Below are positions 1 through 7,323 of a stretch of 18,570 nucleotides of DNA, in pieces; positions within the stretch are counted from its first letter, which is position 1, and every line of letters begins with the position of its first letter. The position numbers and the translations under genes were made by a program. The notes below the pieces were generated by a model, which was not told the origin of the DNA, made no database searches, and saw only the letters and a list, made by a program, of their open reading frames with translations. The stretch is from positions 1 through 18,570 of the forward strand of contig JAGLCE010000097.1 in the NCBI GenBank assembly GCA_023146365.1, written 5' to 3'. Source of the stretch: Endozoicomonadaceae bacterium (GTDB lineage Bacteria; Pseudomonadota; Gammaproteobacteria; Pseudomonadales; Endozoicomonadaceae).

Positions 1-1
1 C

Positions 2-265
2 CCCCCCCTCCAAGAACAACAAGCCATAGCCAACTACCTTGACTCTGCCACAGGCAAGATAGACACCCTCATCGAAAAGCAGCAAAAACTCATCGAGCTA
101 CTCAAAGAGAAACGCACCGCCCTGATCAGTGCGGCGGTGACGGGCAAAATAAAGGTGACTGACGACATAACAAAACCTTTAGCCGCTGATGCAACCACAG
201 GTGTCACAAAAATCATAAAAAAAACGGTAAAAAAAAACCATAAAAAAATCACGCAGTGCGCCTGA
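2..265 (+). CDS. hsdS: Type I restriction-modification specificity subunit HsdS, C-terminal fragment
   Basis: This is the last 87 codons of a gene that begins before the window. In frame 2 the translation reads PPLQEQQAIANYLD, then a helix with IDTLIEKQQKLIELL and LKEKRTALISAAVTGKI. This is the standard end of the second target-recognition domain and the distal conserved helix of HsdS, which sets the DNA target of the type I methylase and nuclease complex. After the usual end there is an extra Lys/Thr-rich tail of about 35 residues encoded over several poly-A runs (216-250). The stop TGA is at 263-265 and hsdR starts 30 bp later, so the two are probably co-transcribed. The fragment opens in a run of at least eight C. 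The target recognition domains are outside the window, so the specificity cannot be read. Confidence 0.88.
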   Translation, partial: PPLQEQQAIANYLDSATGKIDTLIEKQQKLIELLKEKRTALISAAVTGKIKVTDDITKPLAADATTGVTKIIKKTVKKNHKKITQCA

Positions 266-295
266 CTTCAAACGTGCATCAGGGATAATAATAAT

Positions 296-3200
296 ATGAG
301 CAAGCACCAAGAGTTGCAGTTTCAACAAGAGATTGTGCACCATTTAACCACGCATCAATGGCTTGAAGGCGATGCCAGCGGCTACGATAGAGAGCTTGCC
401 CTTTACTCTGAAGACCTGATCAACTACCTGAAAACCACGCAACCCTTGACCTATGAAAAAATGCACAAGCGCGAGGGCGCGAAAACCGAACGCGTGTTAT
501 GTGAGCATGTGGCTAAAGCCATGGACAAACAAAGCTCACTGTATTACCTAAAACATGAGCTTAAATACATCAGCGCCAAATTCAAACTGTGTCAGTTTAA
601 GCCAGAACTCCATAATGCCGACACACAAGCTAAATACGATGCCAACATCCTGCGAGTGGTGCAAGAAGTCACTACCAAAAGCGGCAAGGAACGGCTTGAT
701 TTAGTGCTGTTTTTAAATGGCATTCCCATTGCCACACTGGAGCTAAAAACCGACTTCACCCAAAATGTGCAAGATGCCATTCAGCAGTATAAATACGACA
801 GACCCCCAAAGGGTGATGCCCTGCTGGAGTTTAAGCGCAGAGCCTTGGTTCACTTTGCCGTCAGCACCGATGAAGTGTATATGACCACCAAACTGGCAGG
901 GGCAAAAACCTTTTTTTTACCGTTTAATAAAGGCTTGGCAGATGGCAGTGCGGGTAACCCGCCAAACCCAGATGGCTTTGCCACGAGCTACCTGTGGGAA
1001 GAGGTGTTAGCACGAGACTCGCTGTTAAATATTATCGCCCGCTACATTCACCTAGAAGTGAAAGAGAAAGAAGACCATCACGGAAAAAAGAGCCAGTCAG
1101 AAACCCTGATATTTCCACGCTACCATCAGCTCAATGCGGTAAGAAGCCTGCTGGCCGCCACCAAAGCCCAAGGGGCAGGCCATCGTTATCTGGTGCAACA
1201 CAGTGCTGGCAGTGGCAAGTCTAACTCCATTGCCTGGTTATCTCATCAACTGGCATCGCTGCACAATGATGCCGAAGAGGCGGTGTTTAATTCGGTGATT
1301 GTGATTACCGATAGAACCGTGCTCGACAATCAACTGCAAGAAACCATCACCAGCTTTGAGCATAAACCCGGTGTGGTGGTGGGTATTAACCGTGAGGGTT
1401 CGAATGAATCCAAATCAACCCAGTTAGCCGATGCCTTAGAGCGTGGCGCAAAAATCATTATCACCACCATTCAAACCTTTCCGTTTGTGTTGGACGCAAT
1501 ACGCCAAAGAGCCACCCTTAAAAGTAGAAAGTACGCCATCATCGCCGATGAAGCGCACTCGTCACAAACGGGCTCCTCCGCCAAACAGTTGCGCGAAGTG
1601 CTCAGTGCCGAGCAGATTGAAGAGGGAGTGCAACTCAGCGCCGAAGATGTGATTACGGCATCGCTGGAATCGGGCAGTAACCAGAGCCTTAGTTTTTATG
1701 CGTTTACCGCCACCCCAAAAGCCAAAACGCTGGAAGTGTTTGGTGTTCTACCACAACCCGATGAAGCCCCCTCAGAAACCAACAAGCCCCGAGCGTTTCA
1801 TCTATACACCATGAAACAAGCCATACAAGAAGGTTTTATTTTAGATGTGCTGCAAGGGTATACGACGTATGATCTTTATTATCGCCTAGAACACAGCAAC
1901 CTGACTTATGATGAAGAGCTAGACAGCAAAAGAGCCAAGGTGAAAATTGCCAAATGGCTGAACATTCATCCCTTTAATATCGCTCAAAAAATCGAGATAA
2001 TCTGTGAGCATTTTCGTGCACATGTCGCCACAATGCTTGATCACCAAGCCAAAGCGATGGTGGTTACCTCGAGCAGAAACGCCGCCGTGCGCTATAAGAT
2101 CGCCTTTGACAAATACACCAAAGACCATAACATCGAAGGAGAGATGCAAGCGATGGTTGCCTTTTCAGGCAAGATAATCGACGACATAGAAGGCGTAGAA
2201 AAAGAATATACCGAAGCGAATATGAACCCAAACCTAAAAGGCCGAGAGATGCGTAAGGCGTTTGATAGTAATGATTATCAAGTGATGCTGGTCGCCAATA
2301 AATTTCAAACAGGGTTTGATCAACCCAAGCTCTGCGCCATGTATGTGGATAAAAAACTCGGTGGCGTTGACTGTGTGCAAACACTATCGCGACTCAACCG
2401 CATCTATTCAGGCAAAGAGCAAACCTTTGTGCTCGACTTTTTTAATGAAGCCGAAGATATAAAAATCGCCTTTGAACCTTACTATCAAACCACTGCCCTT
2501 GAGGATGTCACCGACCCTAATATTATCCATGATATGAAAATAAAGCTTGAGCAAAGCACTATTTTTACCGCAATAGAAATTGAACATTACGCTAATGCTT
2601 ATTTTGACCCCGAAGGCACGCAAGCGTCCATGAGTTCTGCCATTAAGCCTGCGGTGGATCGCTATAAAATACGCTATAAACAGACTCTTGAGCAGATCAA
2701 ACAGATTCAAGGTAATCTTGAGTCCGCCAAACAAGACAACAATGAAAGAGCAATTCATAACCTTGAAGTTGATCTTAAAGAAGCGAATGAAACTAGAAAT
2801 GGCTTAGACATTTTTAAAAAAGACCTGATCAGCTTCGTGCGCATGTATGAGTTTTTATCACAAATAGTAAACTACGAAGATAGAGCATTATTAATCTTTT
2901 GGGCATTTATTAAAGCGTTAATTCCAAACCTTAAAACCTATAACGAAAAAGACCCCATTGATGTTTCCTTAGTCGAGTTGACTCACTACAAGCTCACCCG
3001 AAAAGAGAGCTACTCTATTGATTTAAATGGCGAAGATAACGAGCTTGCAGCCATTGAAGGCGGTGGCGCGGTGGCGCGCGACCCAGAAAAAGAATTTCTT
3101 TCTCAAATCGTCAATCAGATGAACACCCTGTTTGAAGGTGAGCTAAGCAATAATGACAAGCTTAACTTCGCTTACACCATTAAAGATAAACTCATAGAAA

Positions 3201-3424
3201 ACCCCAAGGTGTTAGAGCAGGTAACCAACAACTCTAAAAAACAAGCCATGATAGGCGGCTTTGATGATGCGCTTAAGACGGCAGTCATAGAGTGCCTCGA
3301 TGCCCATAAGAGTTTGGCAACGCAAACCCTTGATCAAGAGAAGGTTTGTTTAGGGCTGGCTAGCATTGTTTATGACCTTATCCACCATAGCATTGTGCCT
3401 GCTGAGGCCGAAAAGCGTATTTGA
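296..3424 (+). CDS. hsdR: Type I restriction enzyme R subunit HsdR (endonuclease and translocase)
   Basis: This is the motor and nuclease subunit of a type I restriction system: it pumps unmethylated DNA using ATP and cuts it. At 1042 aa it has the family's full length. The N-terminal PD-(D/E)xK nuclease is visible as D135 followed by E149-L-K151. The helicase part has Walker A AGSGKS at about 305-310, DEAH at 419-422, the motif III-like TATPK near 471 and a motif VI-like QTLSRLNR near 695-702. A charged helical C-terminal region from about 800 is where family members contact the methylase core. The ATG is preceded by AGGGA at about 8 nt. It follows hsdS by 30 bp; hsdM should lie upstream, outside the window. 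No frameshift or missing catalytic residue is seen, so this copy looks functional. A decayed partial copy lies at 6407-6636. Confidence 0.96.
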   Translation: MSKHQELQFQQEIVHHLTTHQWLEGDASGYDRELALYSEDLINYLKTTQPLTYEKMHKREGAKTERVLCEHVAKAMDKQSSLYYLKHELKYISAKFKLCQFKPELHNADTQAKYDANILRVVQEVTTKSGKERLDLVLFLNGIPIATLELKTDFTQNVQDAIQQYKYDRPPKGDALLEFKRRALVHFAVSTDEVYMTTKLAGAKTFFLPFNKGLADGSAGNPPNPDGFATSYLWEEVLARDSLLNIIARYIHLEVKEKEDHHGKKSQSETLIFPRYHQLNAVRSLLAATKAQGAGHRYLVQHSAGSGKSNSIAWLSHQLASLHNDAEEAVFNSVIVITDRTVLDNQLQETITSFEHKPGVVVGINREGSNESKSTQLADALERGAKIIITTIQTFPFVLDAIRQRATLKSRKYAIIADEAHSSQTGSSAKQLREVLSAEQIEEGVQLSAEDVITASLESGSNQSLSFYAFTATPKAKTLEVFGVLPQPDEAPSETNKPRAFHLYTMKQAIQEGFILDVLQGYTTYDLYYRLEHSNLTYDEELDSKRAKVKIAKWLNIHPFNIAQKIEIICEHFRAHVATMLDHQAKAMVVTSSRNAAVRYKIAFDKYTKDHNIEGEMQAMVAFSGKIIDDIEGVEKEYTEANMNPNLKGREMRKAFDSNDYQVMLVANKFQTGFDQPKLCAMYVDKKLGGVDCVQTLSRLNRIYSGKEQTFVLDFFNEAEDIKIAFEPYYQTTALEDVTDPNIIHDMKIKLEQSTIFTAIEIEHYANAYFDPEGTQASMSSAIKPAVDRYKIRYKQTLEQIKQIQGNLESAKQDNNERAIHNLEVDLKEANETRNGLDIFKKDLISFVRMYEFLSQIVNYEDRALLIFWAFIKALIPNLKTYNEKDPIDVSLVELTHYKLTRKESYSIDLNGEDNELAAIEGGGAVARDPEKEFLSQIVNQMNTLFEGELSNNDKLNFAYTIKDKLIENPKVLEQVTNNSKKQAMIGGFDDALKTAVIECLDAHKSLATQTLDQEKVCLGLASIVYDLIHHSIVPAEAEKRI

Positions 3425-3743
3425 ACTTATCCATCTAGCGTATGTCTAAGTATATAAGGTGTGTCTCAGCAAGTTCAGTTTTTTTATAATTGCTAAAAGA
3501 TCTTCTATCTTCCCAGAAGATCGTTGCAACAGAGGAACTCTTACGCCTAATTTCGACAAAAATAGGAACATTTTTTTGTGCCTAAACTAAACAGACTTTA
3601 TCTGTAGACTCTCACTATAAATTTAACATGCTAATAATTCTCACCGGGAAAATAAATTAATTTTTAGGTTTTATTGAAAACATAGCTTTGCTATCTGTCT
3701 CAATAAAGAATTTTAGTGTAAGTAACATGTATAGAGATAAAAA
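3425..3743. other. AT-rich intergenic region with two inverted repeats
   Basis: No gene is seen here. There is a perfect 8-bp inverted repeat (GATCTTCT at 3499-3506, AGAAGATC at 3515-3522, 8-nt loop) and a larger hairpin at 3670-3707 described separately. Neither is followed by a clean T run, so neither is a textbook terminator. The base composition changes here from that of hsdR to a clearly AT-rich stretch. Confidence 0.5.
3670..3707. promoter_or_regulatory. Two-tier hairpin upstream of the 308-aa gene
   Basis: The outer arms TTTATTGA (3670-3677) and TCAATAAA (3700-3707) are perfect complements. Inside them ATAGC (3682-3686) and GCTAT (3690-3694) close a 3-nt loop, with small asymmetric internal bulges. 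The hairpin ends 36 nt before the ATG at 3744. It could be a weak terminator for hsdR, readable on either strand, or a structured 5' leader for the next gene. The sequence does not decide between these. Confidence 0.4.
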
Positions 3744-4670
3744 ATGATAGAAAGTCATGCCAATAGGTTAGAGATAAAAAGTGAAACTTGTCATTCAACA
3801 AAACAATCAAACAGCACCAAAAAGAAGAGTGATTTTAAAAGCAGGGTTGTTGCAAAAAACATTCCTTTTTCTAACTACATCCCTTTTGGTGGCTGTTTAA
3901 ATTTCTGGTTTTCAGATTATAGAGAAAATGTTACAACACTAGACCTAAAAAAAATCAGCAATAAAACTGCTGTGGTTACCTTATCCAGTTACCACGTTGC
4001 AGTTATAATGGGAGGCTTTAAGGAAGAGCCAAGAAATAGCAATATTTCACAGGAGCAATCTAACAGAAACATTATGAATTGGGGGCTAGCTGGCGACGTA
4101 AAAGAGCAACCATCTGGTCTATTTGAAATAATTAAAAATCCTTTATATAAAGGAAAAATAGCCTATCTTGCTTTTATGTTTAATTACTTAGCAATATTAT
4201 ATTGTAGAGAATATGCAGACCCTTCTTTTTATTGTGATGTTATAAGCGCATCTTTAAGCCCCGTTATTTGTTTCGCATTGCATCGTCTGCGCATGCTTTC
4301 AGTCATTAATGATTTTGTTGCCACGTTTGATAATTTAGGAAGTAATCATTCAATATCCAGTGGTAGATTCGTCAGTATTCCTGTAAATGGATTAGATGTA
4401 CAAAACATGAGAGAACAATCCGATAAAATAAAAAGAGAGGCAAGATTTAATTTTCTAGATAACAATTGTTCAATCGCAGTCATTGATTGTTTAAAATCAG
4501 GCCTAACGAAAGAACAAGTGAAAGCTCTTCCAAAACAAGGGTTGATTCCTACGCCAACTGATGTAGGGGAAATGATTGATTTTATGATATATCATCAATA
4601 CGTTAAGCTAATTGACCAGCAATATAACGATGATGATGAGTGGTTTGATGCGCAAGAGCATTTGAATTGA
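3744..4670 (+). CDS. Uncharacterised 308-aa protein, possible permuted papain-like His/Cys enzyme
   Basis: I do not recognise a named family with certainty. The first 33 residues are rich in Ser, Thr, Lys and Asn and look disordered. Two local patterns stand out: SSYHVAVIMGG (His84) and, far downstream, FLDNNCSIAVIDCLKSGL (Cys242), followed by IPTPTDVGEMIDF. A histidine in an H-V-A-V strand before a cysteine in an N-C-S helix start, then a tP..v segment, resembles circularly permuted papain-fold enzymes (NlpC/P60-, YiiX- or DUF4105-like). In those families His precedes Cys. This is inference from motif spacing. Residues 133-180 are hydrophobic and Cys/Tyr-rich (KIAYLAFMFNYLAILYC) and may be a membrane-associated or buried helix. 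No typical signal peptide is seen. The ATG is preceded only by a weak purine-rich AGAGA. The gene is AT-rich compared with hsdR and the core genes, which suggests transfer. It stands alone upstream of the zinc-finger gene. Confidence 0.72.
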   Translation: MIESHANRLEIKSETCHSTKQSNSTKKKSDFKSRVVAKNIPFSNYIPFGGCLNFWFSDYRENVTTLDLKKISNKTAVVTLSSYHVAVIMGGFKEEPRNSNISQEQSNRNIMNWGLAGDVKEQPSGLFEIIKNPLYKGKIAYLAFMFNYLAILYCREYADPSFYCDVISASLSPVICFALHRLRMLSVINDFVATFDNLGSNHSISSGRFVSIPVNGLDVQNMREQSDKIKREARFNFLDNNCSIAVIDCLKSGLTKEQVKALPKQGLIPTPTDVGEMIDFMIYHQYVKLIDQQYNDDDEWFDAQEHLN

Positions 4671-5106
4671 TAGACAAACTTTAACAATAGCTATTGATCC
4701 ATCCTCTTTTATAAGCTGAAGAGACAAAACATCAGTACTAGTATTTTTTTATTAAAGAGAAACAGAAATCTCTAACTTAACGAAACAAAGAAAAAAACGA
4801 GAGTAACAAGTTAAAGCTAAAATTAACTAAGTACGATCAAAATCGATAATATGCAACGCTGATCCTTTAGCATATAAAGAAAAGAGTCAGCTTAACTATA
4901 ATCAAGCTATGAATAAATTTCATATGATGTGGTTGTTGTAATATTTTTTGAATGATTTAAAAATAGATGACACATGAAATATATAGTTAATGTTATTATG
5001 GGAAGAGATATTTAATCTACATAACAATAAAGACTTATTACTTAGCAATAAATCGAGGCTGTAATTAATAAAAATCTTATTCGCTTATAAAAATACTTTC
5101 TAATTT
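4671..5106. other. AT-rich non-coding spacer
   Basis: No open frame of note is seen. A perfect 12-bp palindrome, CAATAGCTATTG, lies at 4685-4696, just after the stop of the 308-aa gene. The remainder is A+T-rich with many stops in all frames. No RNA gene or recognisable mobile-element end was found. The promoter for the next gene lies at its right end. Confidence 0.5.
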
Positions 5107-5133
5107 TTTACAACAAATAATACTTGTTATAAT
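5107..5133 (+). promoter_or_regulatory. Sigma70-like promoter with extended -10 for the zinc-finger gene
   Basis: A TTTACA at 5107-5112 is followed after 15 nt by TATAAT at 5128-5133, with TG at 5125-5126 making a perfect extended -10 (TGnTATAAT). The predicted transcription start is near 5140, so the leader before the ATG at 5150 would be only about 10 nt and would consist largely of the AAGGA ribosome site. The upstream ATG at 5132 overlaps the -10 box and could not be translated from this transcript. Confidence 0.6.
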
Positions 5134-5149
5134 GAAGCTAAGGATTAAC

Positions 5150-6403
5150 ATGATCAATTACACATCTACAGGCATTTTTACCACAACCGCGCCAACGCCT
5201 TTAATAAACACAGCAGAAGACAAAACAAATACACCTTCAGAAGAACTGAGAAGCGTAGAGAAAACTTTTCCCAGTGAAAATAGCCAGTTCAGTAGTTTCT
5301 TACCCGATGAGTTCCAAACTATTGAGTCCTACTTCGAGCCAATCGATGAGAATACAACACCTAATCAATTAAAATTTAGCTTCGATGAAATAACTAACGA
5401 AACATCATCTGGAATAGAAAATGTTTCAGAGTATGATCAAATAAACACAGATAAAAATAGAGATTCACGAAGCGTAAGCCCTAAAGCAAACTTGGGTCTA
5501 CTACCTAAAACAGATGATATTCCATTTTGGATAGAAAACCCTGAAATAAACTTGAATCTACCAGTATTCATGGATTATTCCGATTTAGCCAGTATGGCGC
5601 CTATAATAAACTTTAATAACCTAACAACAACTAGTTCTATTTCTCATTTAGAGGCTACGGATAACGCAAAACCTATAGACCCACTAGGTACCCCTCAACG
5701 AATACAGACTGATGAATTTCTTTATAAACACGATTCACGTAATAAGAAATCTAATGCAAATACTCAGTTGAAAAGACATAAACCAGATACCTGTAATGAG
5801 CATCCGTATAAATGCGAGATATGTTTTAAAGGCTTTTCAGACATTAGAAATTGTCATAGGCATGAAAAATTACATAATGCTACCGATTCTTATCCATGCA
5901 ATATTTGCGGAAAAGAATTTACAGTTAAACGGTATTTAGTCGATCATCAAAAAATTCATAGCGATGAAAAGGCGCACAAATGCGAGATATGTGGAAAAAG
6001 TTTTCACAAGATTTCAGCTTATCACTTACATGAAAAAATTCACATTACTGAGAATCATTATATATGTAACATCTGTGGAGGCGAATTTAAACTTGAACAG
6101 TATTTAGTCGATCATCAAAAAATTCATAGCGATGAAAACTCGTATGAATGCGAGATATGTGGACAAGATTTTAAAAGGATTTCGTATCTTCGGAGACATG
6201 AAAAAGTTCACGATACTGATTATTCTTATTCATGTGATATCTGCGGGAAAAAATTTAAAGTTAAACGGTATTTAAACCGCCACTTAAAAACTCACACAGA
6301 TGAAAAGCCGCATAAATGCGAGCTATGTGACAAGAGTTTCAGTAGCCCGAAGAGCATGAAGCGACACCAACTAACACACAGCAATAGTCGTCCTTATAAA
6401 TGA
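5150..6403 (+). CDS. Protein with seven tandem C2H2 zinc fingers
   Basis: The C-terminal half carries seven classical fingers of the form C-x2-C-x12-H-x3-H. Numbered from the upstream ATG at 5132, they start at residues 228, 256, 284, 312, 340, 368 and 396, an exact 28-residue period. The linkers resemble the eukaryotic TGEKP linker (for example SDEKAHK, TDEKPHK). The likely DNA-contact positions (-1,2,3,6) are D/R/N/R, V/R/Y/D, K/S/A/L, L/Q/Y/D, R/S/Y/R, V/R/Y/R and S/K/S/R. The N-terminal 220 residues are acidic, low in complexity and rich in Ser, Thr, Asn and Pro, like a transcription activation or secretion-signal region. A basic patch LKRHK just before the fingers could be a nuclear localisation signal. 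I chose the ATG at 5150 because AAGGA sits 5 nt upstream and the -10 box overlaps the ATG at 5132. Poly-finger proteins of this type are rare in bacteria and typical of animals. Transfer from a eukaryote and action in a host nucleus are inferences. Confidence 0.9.
   Translation: MINYTSTGIFTTTAPTPLINTAEDKTNTPSEELRSVEKTFPSENSQFSSFLPDEFQTIESYFEPIDENTTPNQLKFSFDEITNETSSGIENVSEYDQINTDKNRDSRSVSPKANLGLLPKTDDIPFWIENPEINLNLPVFMDYSDLASMAPIINFNNLTTTSSISHLEATDNAKPIDPLGTPQRIQTDEFLYKHDSRNKKSNANTQLKRHKPDTCNEHPYKCEICFKGFSDIRNCHRHEKLHNATDSYPCNICGKEFTVKRYLVDHQKIHSDEKAHKCEICGKSFHKISAYHLHEKIHITENHYICNICGGEFKLEQYLVDHQKIHSDENSYECEICGQDFKRISYLRRHEKVHDTDYSYSCDICGKKFKVKRYLNRHLKTHTDEKPHKCELCDKSFSSPKSMKRHQLTHSNSRPYK
5933..6138 (+). 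repeat. Two-finger (168-bp) internal duplication inside the zinc-finger gene
   Basis: A 38-bp stretch at 5933-5970 recurs exactly at 6101-6138, an offset of 168 bp, which is two fingers. At the protein level fingers 2, 4 and 6 resemble each other (CNIC or CDIC, then RYL or QYL), while 1, 3, 5 and 7 resemble each other (CEIC or CELC, then RHE or LHE). This is best explained by duplication of a two-finger module. The exact identity of fingers 2 and 4 suggests that one copying event was fairly recent or that gene conversion occurs. Confidence 0.8.
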
Positions 6404-6406
6404 AAA

Positions 6407-6636
6407 TTTTACCGTTTAATAAAGGCTTGGCAGATGGCAGTGCGGGCATCGTTATCTGGTGCAACACAGTGCGGGCAGTGGCAAGTCTAACTCCATTGCC
6501 TGGTTATCCCACCAACTGGCATCACTGCACAATGATGCCGAAGAGGCGGTGTTTAATTCGGTGATTGTGATTACCGATAGAACCGTGCTCGACAATCAAC
6601 TGCAAGAAACCATCACCCGCTTTGAACCTTACTATC
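6407..6636 (+). pseudogene. hsdR: Decayed hsdR copy with two internal deletions
   Basis: Three collinear pieces of hsdR are joined. 6407-6446 equals 915-954 with no mismatch. 6447-6617 matches 1181-1351 with four substitutions. 6620-6636 equals 2470-2486. The second junction lies in a shared CTTTGA; the first has no clear microhomology. The middle piece still encodes the Walker A region (SAGSGKSNSIAW), but no function is possible. The substitutions suggest an older duplication or a related second hsdR rather than a fresh copy. The left breakpoint is 3 nt after the stop of the zinc-finger gene. Confidence 0.9.
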
Positions 6637-6904
6637 TGTCGGGTCTCATCTGAGACTTGACCTGCCGACTCACAGAATCAGCTCTTTTATGGAATTTGGT
6701 TGCGGTCTTACGCCGCTGCTGGCTATTTCGATGAGCTGCCTCAGCATCATAAGCACCAGGAGGGCAGCGTTTCAGGTCCAGGGAGATCGTTTTATTGGAA
6801 CGGTGTAGGTAATCACCAATCCTACGCGCCGAAAACAGTAGGCCACAGGGGGATTGAATCTGGTATCGTTCAGGCAGAGTTAGTTGCTTGTAATGGTTTT
6901 CCAT
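6632..6904 (-). mobile_element. IS30-family transposase, N-terminal remnant
   Basis: Reading leftward from an ATG at 6904, the protein begins MENHYKQLTLPERYQIQ and continues with RRIGDYLHRSNKTISLDLKR, then AAHRNSQQRRK. This is the N-terminal helix-turn-helix of IS30-family transposases, which usually begin with HYKQLT.EERYQI and contain a TISRELKR motif. The segment after YQIQ (SPCGLLFSA) is degenerate. Only about 90 of roughly 320 or more residues remain and the DDE catalytic core is absent, so the element is dead. It ends against the hsdR remnant. Confidence 0.82.
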
Positions 6905-6933
6905 ATGGTCACCTGGGGTTGTTTTGTGAGAAC

Positions 6934-6997
6934 TACAGCCTACGAGCAGCGAGCTCTCAAATCCACTCCAAGTGTGTCGGTTATTGTGGCAATCTAG
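6934..6997. repeat. 64-bp interspersed repeat, copy 1
   Basis: The sequence from TACAGCCTACGAGCAGC to TGTGGCAATCTAG recurs at 9439-9502 with 62 of 64 positions identical. It contains two short dyads (CACT-CCA-AGTG; ATTG-TGG-CAAT). The right edge at GGCAATCTAG is where the two copies diverge. It abuts an IS5-like transposase remnant here and a different IS5-type remnant at copy 2, so it is probably part of an IS end. No element could be named. Confidence 0.75.
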
Positions 6998-7010
6998 CCT
7001 TTTGCGAATG

Positions 7011-7227
7011 TTCAGCGCTGCTTGATACTGTGAATGTTGGCAAGCTTGTTTAGACGATTGATGATCTTTATGGCAAGCTTTGTGTCTGCTGGGCAGGTAA
7101 TGGCTTTTTCTTGGACGGTGTGGACGGCGGTGTCGACCAAAACCGTTGATTCTTCCGCCACATTTCCATGCAGGGCAAATGACAAGAAAAATGAGCTTTC
7201 TCCTGACCCAAGGAGCGTGATGACTCC
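7011..7227 (-). mobile_element. IS5-like DDE transposase, internal remnant
   Basis: The leftward translation contains STVLVDTAVHTVQEKAITCP followed by ADTKLAIKIINRLNKLA and IHSIKQR, then a stop. The pattern VDTTVQEKNITYPTD.KL..KII, located before the later catalytic residues, is characteristic of IS5/IS1182-type transposases. The reading has lost its start and end and has stops (TGA at 7011-7013, then TAG) where the family continues. It is therefore an internal fragment of a dead transposase. Confidence 0.72.
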
Positions 7228-7323
7228 TCAGTTGCTAGGCCGGCCGAGTTAGGAAAATAGTATCAGCTATGGATTGATTCTATTGCTGACTCAACATTCT
7301 GATAAAAAGATAGGTATTGCCTG

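Noticed and set aside
3499..3522. Intrinsic terminator after hsdR
   Set aside because: The 8-bp inverted repeat is perfect but no T run follows on either side, so it is recorded only as a dyad.
5132..5134. Upstream ATG as start of the zinc-finger gene
   Set aside because: It overlaps the -10 box, has no ribosome site, and the ATG at 5150 has AAGGA at 5 nt.
6700..7053. 117-codon rightward ORF
   Set aside because: It runs antisense through the IS30 remnant and on through the 64-bp repeat; the leftward reading explains the sequence.
7034..7252. 72-codon rightward ORF
   Set aside because: It is antisense to the IS5-like transposase remnant.
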